From Nocardia wallacei (GTDB lineage: Bacteria; Actinomycetota; Actinomycetes; Mycobacteriales; Mycobacteriaceae): a stretch of 64,000 nt of DNA. Positions 40,508 through 50,250 of this stretch are shown one piece after another. Under the pieces are notes generated by a model. That model did not search any database. It was not told where the DNA came from and was given only the letters and a program-made list of their open reading frames with translations. The stretch is from NCBI RefSeq assembly GCF_014466955.1, contig NZ_AP023396.1, positions 3,038,001-3,102,000 on the forward strand, written 5' to 3'. Numbering within the stretch: the stretch's first letter is position 1; each line of letters begins with the position of its first letter. Both the position numbers and the translations under genes were made by a program.

Positions 40508-42172
40508 CTACGCGCCCAGGCGTTCTGCTGCCAGTTTTCGCAGGTCGGTGGATTTGATCTTGGCGCTGCCGGTCAGGGCGATGTCCGTCTCGTCGAAGAA
40601 CAGGATGTGGCGGGGGACCTTGTAGCTGGCCAGGCGTTCGCGGAGGTAGGTGCGGATCTCCTCGGCGTCGAGCCGGGTGCCCGCGTGCGGGACCACGCAG
40701 GCCACCACGATCTCGCCGAGGGTGTCGTGCGGGACGCCGACGGTGCGGACGACTCGCACGCCGGGGAACGGGAACAGGGTCTCGTCCACCTCGCGCGGGG
40801 AGACGTTCGCGCCGCCGGTCTTGATGATGTCGGTGAGGCGGCCCTCCCAGTACAGGCGGCCGGTATCGTCGAGGTAGCCGCCGTCGCCGGTGTGGAAAAA
40901 GCCGTCGGCGTCGAGGGTTTCGTCCAGCGGGGTGCCGAGGTAGCCGAGCATCAGCGTCGGGCCCTTGACGCAGATCTCGCCGCGGTCACCGCGGCCCAGC
41001 ACGGCGCCGCTCAGCGGGTCGACGATCTTGATCGTATTGCCCGGCAGCGGCACGCCGCTGCTGCCCGCGATCTGATCCTCCGGCGTATTGGCCGGGAAAC
41101 ATGTTGTGATGGTGAAGGTTTCGGTATTGCCGTAGGCGTGACCGGGCTCGGTGTAGGTGGTCGACACGGTCGGGTGCCGGGCGGCAGCGGTCGCCACGTC
41201 CACGAAGCGCAGGGCCGAGAGATCGGTTTCGGCCCAGTTCGGCGCGCCCTCCAGCTGCGCCCACTGATGCGGCCAGGCGACCGGGAAATCGACCCGCTCG
41301 GCCTGCATGAGTCGCAGTGCCGCCGCCGCGTCGAAGGTCGATTGCAGCACCAGCGCGCCGCCCGCGGCCAGGGTCGCACCCAGCGCCATCCCGAAGTTGC
41401 CGGACCAGAACAAGCCGTTGGCCGTCCAGCAGCGCACATGATCGTCCGGCCCGAAGTCGTACATGCGACGGAACCGCCACAGCTGGATGGCGACGCCGCG
41501 ATGCGCGCTGCGGATGCCCTTCGGTTTGCTGGTGGTCCCGGAGGAGAAGAAGATCACCGCGGCATCGCTCGGCCGCACCGACGCCGCGGCGGCGTCGATC
41601 AGTTCCTGCGGTTCGGTGTCGCCGCGCGCCAGGAACTCGTCCCAGGTCTCGATCGCGCCGTCCGGCACCGGCTCGCCGACGACCGAAAGATGACGCAGGA
41701 AGGGGTACTTCGCCGACCGCACCGTGCCGGGTTCCGAATTCGACACCGCGGGTACGAGTTCGGCCAGCACGGCCGCGAAATCCTTTCCCGCCACGGCGCG
41801 TTCGAACAGCAGCACGGATACCCCGGACACCGCGAGCAGATGATCCAGCTCCGCCGGAGTCGAGAAGGTGCTCAGCGTGACCGCGACGCCGCCGGCCAGT
41901 GTCGCGCCGAACACCGCGGCGATCCACTCCGGCCGGTTGGTCATCAGCACGCCGACCCGGCCGTCCTTGCCGATTCCCGCGGCCCGCAGGGCGCGGGCGA
42001 CGGCGTTCGCGCGCTCCCACAGTTCGGTGTAGGTCCAGCGAATGTCGCCGGCGGCGAGGGCCTCGCGGTCGGCGTAGCGTTCGGTCACCTCGCGCAGGAA
42101 ACCGGGCAGGGTCAGCGGCCCCAGGCCCGGTTCCTCGGCCAGCGGCGGTCCCGAGACGATCGCATCGGTCAC
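40508..42172 (-). CDS. AMP-dependent acyl-CoA synthetase (acyl-CoA ligase)
   Basis: A 554-residue ANL-superfamily ligase that activates a carboxylic acid through an acyl-adenylate. The P-loop is FFSSGTTSKPKG, the A8 region is DGYL-like GDGGYLDDTGRLYWEGR, with LTDIIKTGGANVSP as hinge, and the catalytic Lys is in LTGSAKIKSTDL near the C-terminus. GTG start with AGGGAG upstream. It is the third and last gene of a run with AcuI-like and MaoC-like genes and may activate a branched or cyclic acid. Confidence 0.92.
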   Translation of the reverse strand: MTDAIVSGPPLAEEPGLGPLTLPGFLREVTERYADREALAAGDIRWTYTELWERANAVARALRAAGIGKDGRVGVLMTNRPEWIAAVFGATLAGGVAVTLSTFSTPAELDHLLAVSGVSVLLFERAVAGKDFAAVLAELVPAVSNSEPGTVRSAKYPFLRHLSVVGEPVPDGAIETWDEFLARGDTEPQELIDAAAASVRPSDAAVIFFSSGTTSKPKGIRSAHRGVAIQLWRFRRMYDFGPDDHVRCWTANGLFWSGNFGMALGATLAAGGALVLQSTFDAAAALRLMQAERVDFPVAWPHQWAQLEGAPNWAETDLSALRFVDVATAAARHPTVSTTYTEPGHAYGNTETFTITTCFPANTPEDQIAGSSGVPLPGNTIKIVDPLSGAVLGRGDRGEICVKGPTLMLGYLGTPLDETLDADGFFHTGDGGYLDDTGRLYWEGRLTDIIKTGGANVSPREVDETLFPFPGVRVVRTVGVPHDTLGEIVVACVVPHAGTRLDAEEIRTYLRERLASYKVPRHILFFDETDIALTGSAKIKSTDLRKLAAERLGA

Positions 42173-42191
42173 GGCGGTCTCCCTGTCTTCG

Positions 42192-43385
42192 TCAGTACGG
42201 CAGCTCGACTTCGGCGGTGCAGTCCACGAGCACGCCGGAATCCTGGTTGGTGAGCTTCAGCCGCACCTGGACCAGCGGCACGCCCCACACCGATTCGGCC
42301 TCCTTGCCGATGATCTCGGCGTCGAAGTAGGTGACATCGCCCTCGAACGCGGGCAGGCGGAAGTTCGCCTTGGTGTGGCGCACCATGCCGTCCAGGCCCG
42401 CCCAGTAGGACAGGTAGTCGGTGCACCACGCGCCCATCGTGGCGCCGTAGCCGTAGGCGCGCGCCATACCGACTTCGTCGGCCTTCTCACCGTCGATGTG
42501 CCCGCGCGAGGGGCCGACGTACAGGCCGTCGCGTTTGCGCGGATCGATGCGCGCGCCCTCCTCGTCGAAGGCGAAACCCTCGGTCCAGCCCGGATCCTGG
42601 TAGATCCACGGGTCCTCGATGCCCGGCGGCGCGGTCCAATGGAACGTGCCCCAGATATTGAACAGAAAGGCGCGGTACTCGGTGGTGAAGGAGGCGATGC
42701 TGTGCGGCCCGATCACCCTGCGCGGCAACCGGTCCCCGACCTTCACCTCGTCGAGGTGCGGAGACACCCCGGCGCGGTTGGACAGAATCCACTCGTGCCG
42801 CAGCGCCTCGATCTCGGTGAGTTCGGCCGCGGTCCAGGACCTCACGGTGCCGTTCTGATCGCTGTACATGCCCCGCTTGTGCGCCTCCGCGGCGAGATAG
42901 CGGATGGCGGTGGACCGTTCCTTCGCCACCAGGGCCCCGTGCTGGTTGGTGTGGGTGGTGTCGCCGCGCGACAGCATGGTGGGCCCGGCGAATTTCGTGT
43001 CCACGATCTTGTAGTCGTGGAAGCGGCGGGTCTGGAACAGCTTGTCACCGGGGCGCACCGGACAGCCGTAGAACCACCACTCCTCGCCGCCGAAGATGAG
43101 GTGGCTGCCCGGGATGTGGCCGACGCAGGCCGGTTGCGCGCCGTGGCCGTAATCCAACGCCACGGCGATGGATTGGGGCGCGACCAGGCCGCCGTAGCGG
43201 GACTGCCGGGCGAACTCCTCGTCCCAGTGCAACGGGTTCGGATAGTCCATCGCCATCACCCAGCGCCGGATGTCGGAGGTGCTGCACGGATCCCACAGCT
43301 GGCCCCCGCCGACCGGTTTGCCGACCCGGTGGTCGACGTCGCTGAGATCGAGTGCGACGGTGGGCTCGCTCGTCTTCTTGCTCAC
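42192..43385 (-). CDS. MaoC-like double-hotdog hydratase
   Basis: A 397-residue protein with an R-specific hydratase motif in the N-terminal hotdog: MDYPNPLHWDEEF with Asn50, His53 and Asp55 as the hydratase-2 type active site. A second hotdog-like half follows (HSIASFTTEYRAFLFNIWG, then FRLPAFEGDVTYFDAEI). It would add water to a 2-enoyl-CoA, perhaps a bulky one, since larger hotdog hydratases accept steroid-type side chains. GTG start with ATGAGGAG upstream, 13 bp after the AcuI gene. Confidence 0.85.
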   Translation of the reverse strand: MSKKTSEPTVALDLSDVDHRVGKPVGGGQLWDPCSTSDIRRWVMAMDYPNPLHWDEEFARQSRYGGLVAPQSIAVALDYGHGAQPACVGHIPGSHLIFGGEEWWFYGCPVRPGDKLFQTRRFHDYKIVDTKFAGPTMLSRGDTTHTNQHGALVAKERSTAIRYLAAEAHKRGMYSDQNGTVRSWTAAELTEIEALRHEWILSNRAGVSPHLDEVKVGDRLPRRVIGPHSIASFTTEYRAFLFNIWGTFHWTAPPGIEDPWIYQDPGWTEGFAFDEEGARIDPRKRDGLYVGPSRGHIDGEKADEVGMARAYGYGATMGAWCTDYLSYWAGLDGMVRHTKANFRLPAFEGDVTYFDAEIIGKEAESVWGVPLVQVRLKLTNQDSGVLVDCTAEVELPY

Positions 43386-43398
43386 GGGGTACTCCTCA

Positions 43399-44382
43399 TC
43401 ACCGATTCACATCGACGACGAAGCGCCCGCGCACGGTGCCGTCGATGAGTTGGCCGGCCGCCGTGATCGCCTCGCCCAGCGGGATTTCGCGGGCGATCGA
43501 ATCCAGCGCGGCCGGGTCGAGGTCGCGGGCGAGCCGGGCCCAGGCCTGCAGGCGGCGCGGCTTGGGAGCTCGCACGCTGTCGATGCCGAGCAGCGTGACG
43601 CCGCGCAGGATGAACGGCGCGACCGTGGCGGGGAAATCCATGCCCTGGGCCAGTCCGCAGGCGGCGACCGCGCCGCCGTATCGGGTCTGCGCGCAGACAT
43701 TGGCGAGGGTGTGGCTGCCGACGGTGTCGATCGCGCCCGCCCAGTACTCCCGCTGCAGCGGTTTACCGCGCTCGCTCAACTCCGCGCGATCCACCACCGT
43801 GCTCGCGCCGAGTTCGTGCAGATACCCGGTCTCCGAGACCTTTCCGGTCGCGGCGGCCACGGTGAAACCGGCCTTGGCGAGCAATGCGACGGCGATGCTG
43901 CCGACCCCGCCGGTCGCGCCGGTCACCAGGATCTCGCCCTGCCCCGGCTCGACGCCGTGCCGCAGCAGCGCCTCGACGCACAAACTCGCGGTGTAGCCCG
44001 CGGTGCCGATCGACATGGCCTGGCGGGCGGTGAACGCGGCGGGCAGCGGCACCAGCCAGTCGCCGTCGAGGCGGGCGCGCTGGGCCAGGCCGCCCCAGTG
44101 GCCCTCGCCGACGCCCCAGCCGTTGAGGATCGCCGAGTCGCCCGCGGACCAGTCCGGGTGTGTGCTCTCGGTGACCACACCGGCGAGGTCGATGCCGGGC
44201 ACCATCGGGAACGAGCGGACGATCGGCGACTTGCCCGTGATCGCCAGGGCGTCTTTGTAATTGAGCGTGGAGTACGCGACGTCGATGCGGACATTTCCCT
44301 CCGGCAGGTCCGCGTCGTCCACCTCGGTCGGCGCGACCTTCGGTCCCGTATCGCCCTTTTCGATGAGCAAGGCCGTGAACAT
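43399..44382 (-). CDS. acuI: Acrylyl-CoA reductase-like MDR protein (AcuI/YhdH family)
   Basis: A 327-residue NADPH-dependent reductase; AcuI enzymes reduce acrylyl-CoA to propionyl-CoA. The N-terminal [18 protein letters not shown], then [17 protein letters not shown] and [12 protein letters not shown] are hallmarks, with [18 protein letters not shown] as the cofactor motif. ATG 44382 follows GAAAGGAA. It suggests that a C3 unit or a similar short enoyl-CoA appears in the pathway, or that it detoxifies reactive enoyl-CoAs. Twin palindromes lie ~60-90 bp upstream. Confidence 0.9.
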   Translation of the reverse strand: MFTALLIEKGDTGPKVAPTEVDDADLPEGNVRIDVAYSTLNYKDALAITGKSPIVRSFPMVPGIDLAGVVTESTHPDWSAGDSAILNGWGVGEGHWGGLAQRARLDGDWLVPLPAAFTARQAMSIGTAGYTASLCVEALLRHGVEPGQGEILVTGATGGVGSIAVALLAKAGFTVAAATGKVSETGYLHELGASTVVDRAELSERGKPLQREYWAGAIDTVGSHTLANVCAQTRYGGAVAACGLAQGMDFPATVAPFILRGVTLLGIDSVRAPKPRRLQAWARLARDLDPAALDSIAREIPLGEAITAAGQLIDGTVRGRFVVDVNR

Positions 44383-44440
44383 TCGCAGCGAGTTCCTTTC
44401 TCCGCCCGGATGGCACTCGCGCACATGATGTTCACTGCGC

Positions 44441-44472
44441 GAGAATCTAATTCTCCATTATGGCGAATAATG
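44441..44472. promoter_or_regulatory. Twin palindromes upstream of the AcuI gene
   Basis: GAGAAT-CTA-ATTCTC (44441-44455) is followed directly by CATTAT-GGCGA-ATAATG (44456-44472); all arms are perfect. They lie 59-90 bp before ATG 44382, in an AT-rich stretch unusual for this window. The first resembles the TTCTC/GAGAA sites at 33542 and 62438. The binding protein is unknown. Confidence 0.55.
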
Positions 44473-44516
44473 CTTCCATTACTGTTTCGGCGTGTCAACC
44501 GGAATGCCACGGCCGG

Positions 44517-45287
44517 TCAGCGCGCGGTCCAGCCCCCGTCCACGACGATGGTCTGGCCGGTCACGTAGCGGGCGGCGTCACCGGCGAGCCAGACGATGGC
44601 GCCGACGATGTCATCCGCCGTCGCCTCGGTGGGCAGCGGTGTGTTGCGGCGCAGGTAGCGCGCGCCGCGTTCGTCGTCGTAGAGACTGTCGGTGATCTCG
44701 CTGCGGAAGAAGCCGGGCGCGACCGTGTTCACTCGGATCGAGTGCCGTGCCCACTGCACGGCCAGCTCGGTCGTGAGCCCCGAGAGCCCGGCCTTACCGG
44801 CGGCGTAGGACGCCTGCGGGATGCCGGGAATGCCGACGCGGCCGCTGATCGAGGAGACGTTGACGATCGCGCCGCGACCGAGGTCGCGCATGTGCGGGAA
44901 GACCGCTTGGGCCAGGCGGAACGGCGCGACCAGGTTCAGTGTCAGGGTGCGGTCGATCGCCTCGGCCGTCTCCGATTCCGCCCGGTCCTCGCCGAATCTG
45001 TTACCGGCCGCGTTGATCAGGATCTCGGGCGGTCCCAGCGCGGCCACTACGGCCGGGACCACGGTGTCGACATCCCCGGTGAGATCGCACTCCACGGCGT
45101 GCCCGTCGAGCCGCGTGGCGAGTTCGCCCAGCCGGTCCGCGCGCCGGGCCACGACCGCGACCCGGGCGCCGAGCGCGGACAGGGTTTCCGCGACGGCCGC
45201 ACCGAGGCCCGACGACGCGCCGGTGACGATGGCGACCCGGCCGTCGAGGCCGAACAGCCTGGTGATGCGGTCCGCGGGCGTGCTCAC
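44517..45287 (-). CDS. Short-chain dehydrogenase/reductase
   Basis: A 256-residue classical SDR: TGASSGLG (22-29), NAAG in place of NNAG, active site NVSSISG and YAAGKAG, and YVTGQTIVVDGG near the end. The GTG start overlaps the stop of the acyl-CoA ligase gene by 4 bp, so both belong to one minus-strand unit starting at 46807. Substrate unknown; a 3-hydroxyacyl-CoA or ring alcohol is likely. Confidence 0.9.
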   Translation of the reverse strand: MSTPADRITRLFGLDGRVAIVTGASSGLGAAVAETLSALGARVAVVARRADRLGELATRLDGHAVECDLTGDVDTVVPAVVAALGPPEILINAAGNRFGEDRAESETAEAIDRTLTLNLVAPFRLAQAVFPHMRDLGRGAIVNVSSISGRVGIPGIPQASYAAGKAGLSGLTTELAVQWARHSIRVNTVAPGFFRSEITDSLYDDERGARYLRRNTPLPTEATADDIVGAIVWLAGDAARYVTGQTIVVDGGWTAR

Positions 45288-46807
45288 GGCTGTCGCCTCG
45301 CGGCGGGCGGGACGAGTTCGGTGAGGCGGGTGCGCTCGATCTTGCCCATCGCGTTGAGGGGGAGGGCGTCCACCCGCGACCAGATCTCCGGCACCTTGTA
45401 ACCGGCCAGTTCGCGGCGGCACAGGGCGGCGAGTTCGTCGAAATCGACTGCGGGAGAAGCGCTCTCGACGAGCGCGGCCACCTTCTGGCCGAGGCGTGCA
45501 TCGGGCACCGCGCAGACCGCGACCTTCGCGACGGCCGGATGCGCGCCGATGACGCGCTCCACCTCCAGCGGGTAGACGTTCGCGCCACCGCGGATGATCA
45601 CCATCTTCTTGCGGTCCAGCACCGACAGCTGCCCCGCGGCATCGACGGTGCCGATGTCGCCGGTGCGGAACGGGCCCGGCGGTGCGGGCCGCACGCGGCC
45701 GTCTTCCCAGTAGCCGAGCAGCGGCGTCCACAGTCCCGCCCACGGGCCGGTGGTGGCTCCGGCCAGGCACAGTTCGCCGGGTTCGCCGGGCGGCAGCCGG
45801 TGGCCGTCGTCGGCGTAGGCCGCGACGTCGTACTGTGGCAGCACGCGGCCGCTACTGCCCGAAACCCACTGTGTCCCCGGGGGATCGATCGCCACCACGG
45901 TCGGCGCCTCGCTCAGGCCGTAGGTGGCGCGGGGGACCGGGCCGTGGGTCGCGGCGAAGGCGGTGCGCACGGAGTCCGGGGTGTCGCTGGCGCCGCTCCA
46001 TACCTCCCGCAGCGAGCCGAGATCGAGATTCGGGCGGCGGGCCAGATCGTAGAGCTGAGCGGGCGCGCCGTTCCAGACCGTGACGCGGTGCTCGGAGATC
46101 CAGTCGGCGACGCCGTCCGCGTCGCGCCGATCCATGATCACCGCGCAGCCACCGGCCCGCGCCGTCAGCAGTGTCGACAGCACCAGCATGTTGAGCACGG
46201 TGAACGGGAAGCTGTCGCCCTTGCGCAGTTCCGGTCCCCAGCCGCGGGTCGCGACCAGGACCGCGCCGGGCAGCAGCAGGTTGCGCTGACTGTGCACCAC
46301 GGCCTTGGGCGTGCCGGAAGTGCCGCTGGTGAAACCGATTCCGGCCGGAGCGTCGAGGTCCTGGTCGACCCGTGGCGCGGGGGAGGCGCTGTCCAGCAGG
46401 GACTTCCAGCGGTCGGGGTCGACGGTGACGGGCGAGGCCACCCGGCAGCGCGGCCCGGCGAGGACGGCGGCGGGCTCACACAGCTCGGCGAGCTGCTGCT
46501 GCTCGCCGGCCGACAGCGCCTCGCCGATGCCCGCCCATATCGCGCCGATGCGCTGCGCGCCGTGGAAGGCGGCCACGATGTCGAGATCGTTGGGCAGGCA
46601 GGCCGCGACCCGCTCGCCCGGACGCACGCCCAGTGCCCACAGCGCGCCGGCGGCGCGGTCGGCGCGCTCGTCCAGCTCGGCGTAAGTCCAAGCGCCGGAG
46701 GCGGCTTCGAGGGCAGTGGCCTCCGGACGGGCGGCGAGGGCCGTGTCGAGCACCCGGGCGATCGGCCGGAGAGGTTCCGGTGGGCGTTCGCCATTGACAG
46801 TGTCCAC
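45284..46807 (-). CDS. AMP-dependent acyl-CoA synthetase
   Basis: A 507-residue ANL-family ligase. P-loop GFTSGTSGTPKA, adenylate motif ATYGLSEAP, hinge LDRKKMVIIRGGANVYP and C-terminal LNAMGKIERT with the catalytic Lys are all present. I chose GTG 46807, which has AAGGA in front; an upstream ATG at 46843 would put the candidate operator at 46826 inside the coding region and has no ribosome-binding site. It probably provides CoA thioesters for the divergent CoA-transferase/hydratase genes. Confidence 0.9.
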   Translation of the reverse strand: MDTVNGERPPEPLRPIARVLDTALAARPEATALEAASGAWTYAELDERADRAAGALWALGVRPGERVAACLPNDLDIVAAFHGAQRIGAIWAGIGEALSAGEQQQLAELCEPAAVLAGPRCRVASPVTVDPDRWKSLLDSASPAPRVDQDLDAPAGIGFTSGTSGTPKAVVHSQRNLLLPGAVLVATRGWGPELRKGDSFPFTVLNMLVLSTLLTARAGGCAVIMDRRDADGVADWISEHRVTVWNGAPAQLYDLARRPNLDLGSLREVWSGASDTPDSVRTAFAATHGPVPRATYGLSEAPTVVAIDPPGTQWVSGSSGRVLPQYDVAAYADDGHRLPPGEPGELCLAGATTGPWAGLWTPLLGYWEDGRVRPAPPGPFRTGDIGTVDAAGQLSVLDRKKMVIIRGGANVYPLEVERVIGAHPAVAKVAVCAVPDARLGQKVAALVESASPAVDFDELAALCRRELAGYKVPEIWSRVDALPLNAMGKIERTRLTELVPPAARRQP

Positions 46808-46825
46808 GCTGTCCTTGATATCACT

Positions 46826-46839
46826 ATCCTTACAAAGAT
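46826..46839. promoter_or_regulatory. Degenerate GntR-type operator, copy 3
   Basis: ATCCTTACAAAGAT matches 11 of 14 bases of the core of the two identical operators at 33330 and 34512, and the CT before it and the TT after it also agree or nearly so. It lies in the divergent region between the acyl-CoA ligase (46807, minus) and CoA-transferase (46919, plus). It may place these genes under the same GntR protein. Confidence 0.45.
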
Positions 46840-46918
46840 TCATCAGATAGACCGGAATGCGCCGAGATCCAGGAGCGCGCGGCCCCGGGCCGGTTCGGTC
46901 GTGAACAAGGACGTGGCG

Positions 46919-48085
46919 ATGGAACATGCAGGTCCGCTGTCCGGAATCCGTGTCATCGATCTGACGGCGATGGTCATGGGCCCCTACTGCACGCAGATCA
47001 TGGCCGACATGGGCGCGGAGGTCATCAAGATCGAACCGCCCGCCGGCGACAACACGCGCTACATCTCGGTGGGCCCGGAACGGGGCATGGCGGGGGTGTT
47101 CGTCAATGTCAACCGGGGCAAACGCAGTGTGGTGCTGGATCTGCGCACCGCCGACGGGAAGGCGGTGCTGCGCGAGCTGCTCGCCGAAGCCGACGTCTTC
47201 ATCCACTCGATGCGCGCCGCGGCCGTCGCCCGGCTGGGTTTCGCGTACGCGGAGGTGGCGGCGGTGAATCCGGCGATCGTCTACACCAACTGCTACGGCT
47301 ACGGCCGCCGCGGCCGCGACGCCGACCGCACCGCCTACGACGACACCATCCAGGCCGAATGCGGATTGCCTTCGGTACAGCGGCAACTCACCGGCACCGC
47401 GAGTTACGTCGGCACCATCATGGCCGACAAGATCGCCGGATTGACCGCGCTGTACGCGACCACGATGGCCCTGTTCCACCGCGAGCGCACCGGTGCGGGG
47501 CAGGAGGTGGAGGTCGCGATGTTCGAGACCATGGCCGCGTTCATGCTCGTGGAACACGCGAACGGGGCCATGTTCGACCCGCCGCTCGGCGCCGCCGCGT
47601 ATCCCCGGGCGGTCACCCCGAATCGCAAGCCCTACCGCACCGCCGACGGATATCTCGCCGCGCTGGTCTACAACGACAAGCAGTGGACGGCGTTCGTGGA
47701 GTCCGTGCGCCCACCCTGGGCCGGGCCGGAGTGGGCGACCCTGGAGCAGCGCGCCGCCCGCATCGACACCGTCTACGCGCTGCTCGCCGAGACCTTCGCC
47801 GAGCGCAGCACCGGCGAATGGCTGGAACTGCTTCGCGCCCTGGATATTCCGGCCGCGCCGGTGCGCTCGCTGGACGAGCTGTTCGACAATCCGCACCTGC
47901 TCGACTCCGGCTTCTTCGAGACCGTCGACAGCCCGCACGGCCCGGTGCGCTTCCCCGGCCCGCCCGCCTGGTTCTCCCGCACGCCCGGCCGGGTCGCGGG
48001 ACCGGCTCCGCGGCTCGGCGCCGACACCGAGGACGTGTTGAGCCGGGTCCGCGCCCCGGGGACGAACGGCCGGGTGCGGGGATGA
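46919..48085 (+). CDS. CoA-transferase family III (CaiB/BaiF type)
   Basis: A 388-residue family III CoA-transferase. MGPYCTQIMADMGAEVIKIE and VNVNRGKRSVVLDL are typical N-terminal blocks and the catalytic Asp is expected in AYDDTIQAECG. ATG 46919 follows AAGGACGTGGCG. It overlaps the next gene, another type of CoA-transferase, by 4 bp. It would shuttle CoA between pathway acids. Confidence 0.92.
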   Translation: MEHAGPLSGIRVIDLTAMVMGPYCTQIMADMGAEVIKIEPPAGDNTRYISVGPERGMAGVFVNVNRGKRSVVLDLRTADGKAVLRELLAEADVFIHSMRAAAVARLGFAYAEVAAVNPAIVYTNCYGYGRRGRDADRTAYDDTIQAECGLPSVQRQLTGTASYVGTIMADKIAGLTALYATTMALFHRERTGAGQEVEVAMFETMAAFMLVEHANGAMFDPPLGAAAYPRAVTPNRKPYRTADGYLAALVYNDKQWTAFVESVRPPWAGPEWATLEQRAARIDTVYALLAETFAERSTGEWLELLRALDIPAAPVRSLDELFDNPHLLDSGFFETVDSPHGPVRFPGPPAWFSRTPGRVAGPAPRLGADTEDVLSRVRAPGTNGRVRG

Positions 48086-49353
48086 CGGTGGTGCTCGCGG
48101 CGGGCGAACTGGATCTGCGCGAGATCCTGCGTCCCGGCGACCGCATCGTGGTCGGTCAGGCCTGCGGCGAGCCGCCGACGCTGATCGAGGCGCTGATCGC
48201 GCAGGGCGGCGAGATCGGCGGGCTGTCGGTGTTCATCGCGACCAGCTTCTCCGGACTGTTCACCCCCGCCGCCACCGACTCGTTCGCGCTGTCGAGCATG
48301 GGTGCGGTCGGGGCGCTGCGGGCGGTGAGCAAGGCGCACCGGCTGGGGATCGTGCCCTGTCATGTGAGCCGGGTGGGGCCGCTGATCGAGGCCGGAATCC
48401 TCGGCTGCGACGTGGCTTTCGTGCAGGTGAGTCCGGCCGACGCGGACGGCAGGCACAGCCTGGGACTGATCAGCGACTACGTGCGCGCGGCGGTCGGCGC
48501 TGCCCGGGTGGTGGTCGCGGAGGTGAACGACCAGGTGCCGTACACCTTCGGCGAGTGGCTGGTGGCCGACGAAATCGACTGCGCGGTAACGGTTTCCCGG
48601 CCGCCGGTGCAGGTGGCGGCCCCGGCCGCCGGCCCGGTGGACCAGGCCATCGCCGCGCACGCCGCCGCCTACATCGAGGACGGTGCGGTGCTGCAGACGG
48701 GTGTCGGCGCGGTGCCCGATGCCATCCTGCGGCTGCTGCACGACCGCACCGATCTCGGGGTGCACTCCGGCATGATCGGCGACGGCCTGGTGGATCTGGT
48801 GGCGGCGGGCGTGATCACCAACGCGCGCAAGGAGATCGACCGCGGGGTGTCGATCACCGGCGCGCTCATCGGCACCGAGCGGCTGTTCCGGTTCGCCGAC
48901 CGCAATCGCGCTGTCCGCATGTGCCCCACCGGATACACCCATGACGCGGCTGTGCTGGCGCGGCTGGAGCGGCTGGTCACGGTCAACTCCGCGCTGGAGG
49001 TCGATCTGACCGGGCAGGTCAATGCCGAGCAGAGCGGCGCGGCCTATCTCGGCGGCACCGGCGGCCAGGTGGATTTCGTGCGGGCGGGCGCACGCTCACC
49101 GGGCGGGCACGCCATCATCGCACTGCCCGCCACCGCCAAGGGCGGCACGGTCAGCCGGATCACCGCGGCGCTGTCCGGGCCGGTCACCACGGCCCGCAGC
49201 GATGTGGACGTGGTCGTCACCGAATTCGGCGCGGCCGAACTCACCGGGCAGACCCTGGCCGAGCGGACCCGGCGCCTGATCGCGGTGGCGCACCCCGATT
49301 TTCGTGACGAGCTGGACCGGGCGGCCGACGTCGTCCGGCGGAGAGGTTTCTGA
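48082..49353 (+). CDS. Acetyl-CoA hydrolase/CoA-transferase family protein (family I-like, 4-hydroxybutyrate CoA-transferase type)
   Basis: A 423-residue protein of the acetyl-CoA hydrolase/transferase superfamily. The catalytic Glu306 lies in NSALEVDLTGQVNAEQ, and the CoA-binding GGTGGQVDFVRAG and HSGMIGDGLVDL segments are present. It moves CoA from one acid to another through a glutamyl-CoA intermediate. Having a family III and this family back to back suggests two different CoA transfers in one pathway. ATGA overlaps at both ends. Confidence 0.9.
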   Translation: MTVVLAAGELDLREILRPGDRIVVGQACGEPPTLIEALIAQGGEIGGLSVFIATSFSGLFTPAATDSFALSSMGAVGALRAVSKAHRLGIVPCHVSRVGPLIEAGILGCDVAFVQVSPADADGRHSLGLISDYVRAAVGAARVVVAEVNDQVPYTFGEWLVADEIDCAVTVSRPPVQVAAPAAGPVDQAIAAHAAAYIEDGAVLQTGVGAVPDAILRLLHDRTDLGVHSGMIGDGLVDLVAAGVITNARKEIDRGVSITGALIGTERLFRFADRNRAVRMCPTGYTHDAAVLARLERLVTVNSALEVDLTGQVNAEQSGAAYLGGTGGQVDFVRAGARSPGGHAIIALPATAKGGTVSRITAALSGPVTTARSDVDVVVTEFGAAELTGQTLAERTRRLIAVAHPDFRDELDRAADVVRRRGF

Positions 49354-50120
49354 TGTCCGACGCCGTACTGTTCGATGCCCGCCCCGACGGCATCGCCGTG
49401 ATCACCGTGAACCGGCCGGAGCGCCGCAACTGCCTGGACTCGGCGGTGCGGGCCGGGCTGTTCGAGGCGTGGGACCGGTTCGAGCACGATCCGGCGCTGC
49501 GGGTCGCGATCCTCACCGGCGCGGGTACGAAGGCGTTCTGTGCCGGAGGCGATCTGGCGGAGATGGTGGCGACCGGGATGGGGGTGCCGCCGCGCGAGAT
49601 GTTCCCGGTGCCCTACGACACCGTGGAGTTGTCCAAGCCGACCATCGCGGCGGTGAACGGCGCGGCGTTCGCCGGGGGCTGGATGATCGCGCAGGCCTGT
49701 GATCTGTGCGTGGCGAGCACCACCGCCACCTTCGCGGTCACCGAGGTGAGGGTGGGCCGCAGTTCGCCCTGGGCCGCACCGCTGATCCACATGATCCCGC
49801 AGCGGATCATGATGGAGTTGCTGCTGACCGGAAAACCGATCGACGCCCGCCGGGCCTATGAGATCGGCCTGGTGAACCGGCTCGCCGAACCCGGCGAATT
49901 GCTGGACACCGCGGTGGAATTGGCGACGGAGATCCTCGCGGGCGCCCCGCTGTCGGTGCGGGCCGCCCGCGATACCGTCATGCTCGCCACCGAGATGGGC
50001 CGCGCCGCGGCCTTGCGGGCCGCCCGGCACGCCTCGGTCGAGTGCTATACGAGCGAGGACGCGCAAGAGGGTCCGCGCGCCTTCGCGCAGAAGCGCAAGC
50101 CGCAGTGGCGGGGCCGTTGA
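49353..50120 (+). CDS. Enoyl-CoA hydratase/isomerase family protein
   Basis: A 255-residue crotonase-fold protein. NRPERRNCLD, oxyanion-hole segments TKAFCAGGDLAEM and GAAFAGGWMIAQACDL, and VTEVRVGRSSPW in the second catalytic region are visible. The Glu in VTEVRVG may be one catalytic acid. Start overlaps the preceding stop. It is the last gene of the short plus-strand operon 46919-50120, beyond which the next gene is convergent. Confidence 0.9.
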   Translation: MSDAVLFDARPDGIAVITVNRPERRNCLDSAVRAGLFEAWDRFEHDPALRVAILTGAGTKAFCAGGDLAEMVATGMGVPPREMFPVPYDTVELSKPTIAAVNGAAFAGGWMIAQACDLCVASTTATFAVTEVRVGRSSPWAAPLIHMIPQRIMMELLLTGKPIDARRAYEIGLVNRLAEPGELLDTAVELATEILAGAPLSVRAARDTVMLATEMGRAAALRAARHASVECYTSEDAQEGPRAFAQKRKPQWRGR

Positions 50121-50250
50121 CGTCGCGCCCCGACATCAGGATGGCGCCCGGCGTCAGGATGGGGTGTGTCGGGCATTACGACGGGCGCCGGACGGGCGTT
50201 GGGCTCTGTCTACTCCGCCAGGGGACGGCGCAACGGGCAAGTGTTGTGGC

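Noticed and set aside
46844..47938. Upstream extension of the acyl-CoA ligase frame
   Set aside because: The frame is open far upstream but runs antisense to the CaiB-type gene and has no ligase homology; the start was set at 46807.
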